Positions 62,562-64,000 of a stretch of DNA of 64,000 bases are shown here, piece after piece. The stretch is taken from contig NZ_CADEFI010000011.1 of the NCBI RefSeq assembly GCF_902826555.1, positions 1 through 64,000 on the forward strand, given 5' to 3'. Every line of letters starts with the position of its first letter. Positions within the stretch are counted from its first letter, which is position 1. Position numbers and translations under genes: made by a program. The notes beneath the pieces are model-generated. The model was not told the origin of the DNA and made no database searches. It saw only the letters and a program-made list of their open reading frames with translations. This DNA is from an uncultured Hyphomicrobium sp. Lineage in GTDB: Bacteria > Pseudomonadota > Alphaproteobacteria > Rhizobiales > Hyphomicrobiaceae.

Positions 62562-62822
62562 GCCTGATCCGATCTGCTGCGCTGCTTTGCGCTCGACGGG
62601 CCGCACGTCGCGCGGATGATTTTGCTTGTGCGCGCCTAGGGTTGCCGGTCCATCTCCGCGGCGAGTCTGGCAACATTTCGCAGCTCGCGGAGGTGCAACG
62701 CACAACAGCGGTGTCAAGCGAATCTTGCATCGCAGCATGCGGAAGCTGTGGAAAGGCTACGGTTCTGCCTAATTTGCAGGCGGTCCCGGCGCTACTGTCG
62801 CTGTGCATTGGAGGCGACAATC

Positions 62823-63134
62823 ATGCGTCATCAACGGGTCACCACATCACGCACCACATCAAACGGCGCCTGCCGGGTTCGCGAATTGGGGTATGTACCG
62901 GCGCCTGATCTCATCGAAGCCGCGCAACTGCGGCGCCTCGCCAGCACCGTGCTTTCCAAATCTCCGGAAGACCTCGCCGCGCTGACCGAAACCAATCCCC
63001 TACTGGTTTGGGAATGGATCGATGCCTTCCGCAAGGAAAAGCTCGCCGCGGAAGCAGAGGCGCGCTATTGGTCGGCAGCGGCTGCGGCCCTTGCTACGGC
63101 CAAGCCGGAGGCGTTTCGCGCGGCCGCGGAATAG
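62823..63134 (+). CDS. Hypothetical helical protein
   Basis: 103 residues. ATG 62823 has a perfect GGAGG 7 bases upstream. The N-terminus is basic (MRHQRVTTSRTTSNGA), then LIEAAQLRRLASTVLSKSPE and ETNPLLVWEWIDAFRKEKLA, an Ala-rich helical body. No family recognised. Confidence 0.7.
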   Translation: MRHQRVTTSRTTSNGACRVRELGYVPAPDLIEAAQLRRLASTVLSKSPEDLAALTETNPLLVWEWIDAFRKEKLAAEAEARYWSAAAAALATAKPEAFRAAAE

Positions 63135-63169
63135 CAGGCGTTCCCTGTTTCAGCGGCCTCTCCTCAGAC

Positions 63170-63724
63170 ATGGGCATGCCTGACGTCGAGATTTGCCGCT
63201 GGGACCAGCTCGGGCCGGAGCCCGAGCTCGATCGCCTCACACGCGAGCTCGACGGCATTTTCTTCATGTCGAGCGCGCGGCAAACTTTTGCGGATACCGC
63301 CGAAAAGGCCGCATTTCGCGAGCGCTGGCTCGGCCGCTATCTTCGACATTTTCCGCAACTCGCCCTGGTTGCCTTGACGCCCGAGCGACGTATGGTCGGC
63401 TATCTGGTGGGAAGCCTTCAGGATCCGGCGCGTGACCCCGTGTTCGCCGATCTCGCCTTCTTTCATCGCTTCCGCGATCTCACCGCCCGCTACCCGGCGC
63501 AGCTCCATGTCAACCTCGACGCGGACTGGCGGGGGCGCGGCATCGGGGCCCGCCTCGTCGACACGTTTGCCGATATGGCTCGCGCAGGCAGCGCGCCAGG
63601 CGTTCATGTCGTGACCGCGCGCAGCATGCGTAACGTCGGCTTCTACCTCGCCAACAGATTTCTCGAGCGCGGTGCCGTCGTGATCGACGGGCGCGAACTC
63701 CTGTTTCTCGGCCGCGACCTTTAA
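63170..63724 (+). CDS. GNAT family acetyltransferase
   Basis: 184 residues from ATG 63170. N-terminal FADTAEKAAFRERWLGRYLR, then core VNLDADWRGRGIGARLVDTF with the R-G-x-G-I-G motif for acetyl-CoA, and NVGFYLANRFLERGAVV at the end. Substrate unknown. 35 bases after the preceding hypothetical gene, possibly one operon. Confidence 0.87.
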   Translation: MGMPDVEICRWDQLGPEPELDRLTRELDGIFFMSSARQTFADTAEKAAFRERWLGRYLRHFPQLALVALTPERRMVGYLVGSLQDPARDPVFADLAFFHRFRDLTARYPAQLHVNLDADWRGRGIGARLVDTFADMARAGSAPGVHVVTARSMRNVGFYLANRFLERGAVVIDGRELLFLGRDL

Positions 63725-63832
63725 TTCGCACGCCGAATCGGTGGGGCAATCGCGCGCACGTGCGAAGCGAGCATTGAATAGCAGGCCTCGTCGGGCATAG
63801 TGCACGCAGTCCTCCGCAACCGACGAGAGTCG

Positions 63833-64000
63833 ATGAACGACGCCACTCCTCATTCCTCCGCGCGGACATCACCTGCACCGGCCGTGGTGCTCGAAGGTGT
63901 TCAGAAGTGGTTCGGCGACTTCCATGTCCTGAAGGATATTTCCCTCGAGGTTGCCGAGGGCGAAAAGATCGTCATTTGCGGGCCGTCCGGCTCAGGTAAA
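63833..64000 (+). CDS. Amino-acid ABC transporter ATPase (3' end outside window)
   Basis: First 56 residues only: a Ser/Pro/Ala-rich start, then VVLEGVQKWFGDFHVLKDIS and Walker A GPSGSGK at the window end. The wording matches GlnQ/AapP-type ATPases of polar amino-acid uptake systems. The remaining motifs cannot be seen. Confidence 0.85.
   Translation, partial: MNDATPHSSARTSPAPAVVLEGVQKWFGDFHVLKDISLEVAEGEKIVICGPSGSGK

Overview
This is a GC-rich, gene-dense chromosomal window whose gene set and wording are typical of an alphaproteobacterium, most likely Hyphomicrobiales (Rhizobiales), perhaps Hyphomicrobium-like. The basis is the clpS-clpA pair, a phasin, CIRCE-controlled groESL, a two-subunit methylmalonyl-CoA mutase, a D-Ala-D-Ala carboxypeptidase fused to SPOR, a PutA without a DNA-binding N-terminus, an H-NS-type protein and a RirA-like operator. 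No rRNA, tRNA, CRISPR array, insertion sequence or prophage was recognised. Genus assignment is inference.

Layout. 1-9.8 kb: the 3' part of a first groEL, katG, a TonB-dependent receptor with a possible iron operator, an ABC exporter and hemF (oxidative stress, iron and haem). 9.8-17.4 kb: an alpha-carbonic anhydrase that appears frameshifted, a secreted lysozyme-like protein, a NUDIX/DUF6111/CCA-adding operon, a 60-residue protein, groESL behind a CIRCE element, and an H-NS family gene. 17.6-25 kb: a MacA/MacB-type efflux operon whose adaptor carries a Spy/CpxP-like insert, sodB, and a TIR-like protein next to a HerA-like ATPase. 25-34.5 kb: mutA-mutB, an alcohol dehydrogenase family gene, clpA/clpS and a phasin.

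34.5-48.8 kb: the dacF-SPOR gene, small membrane, J-domain and VWA genes, an acetyltransferase, a Tat-exported VOC protein paired with a glycine-betaine-type binding protein, a two-gene secreted operon with a sulfite-oxidase-like fold, putA, panC, an EamA transporter and an ARPP-1 (DUF6569) protein. 49-64 kb: parE-glpK, a CadC-like membrane protein with TPRs, cbpA-cbpM, a lower-GC patch with a GntR regulator and small genes, creD, aqpZ, an rhlE-like DEAD-box helicase, and the start of an amino-acid ABC transporter ATPase gene cut by the window end.

Much of the window is housekeeping and stress response: two GroEL copies, ClpAS, CbpA/CbpM, KatG and SodB. The most interesting items are the MacA-Spy fusion, the TIR-like/HerA neighbours, the frameshifted carbonic anhydrase, the repeated TTGCA motif ahead of mutA, and the paired periplasmic genes at 39.5-42.2 kb. 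Nothing here can be declared a new system from sequence alone.
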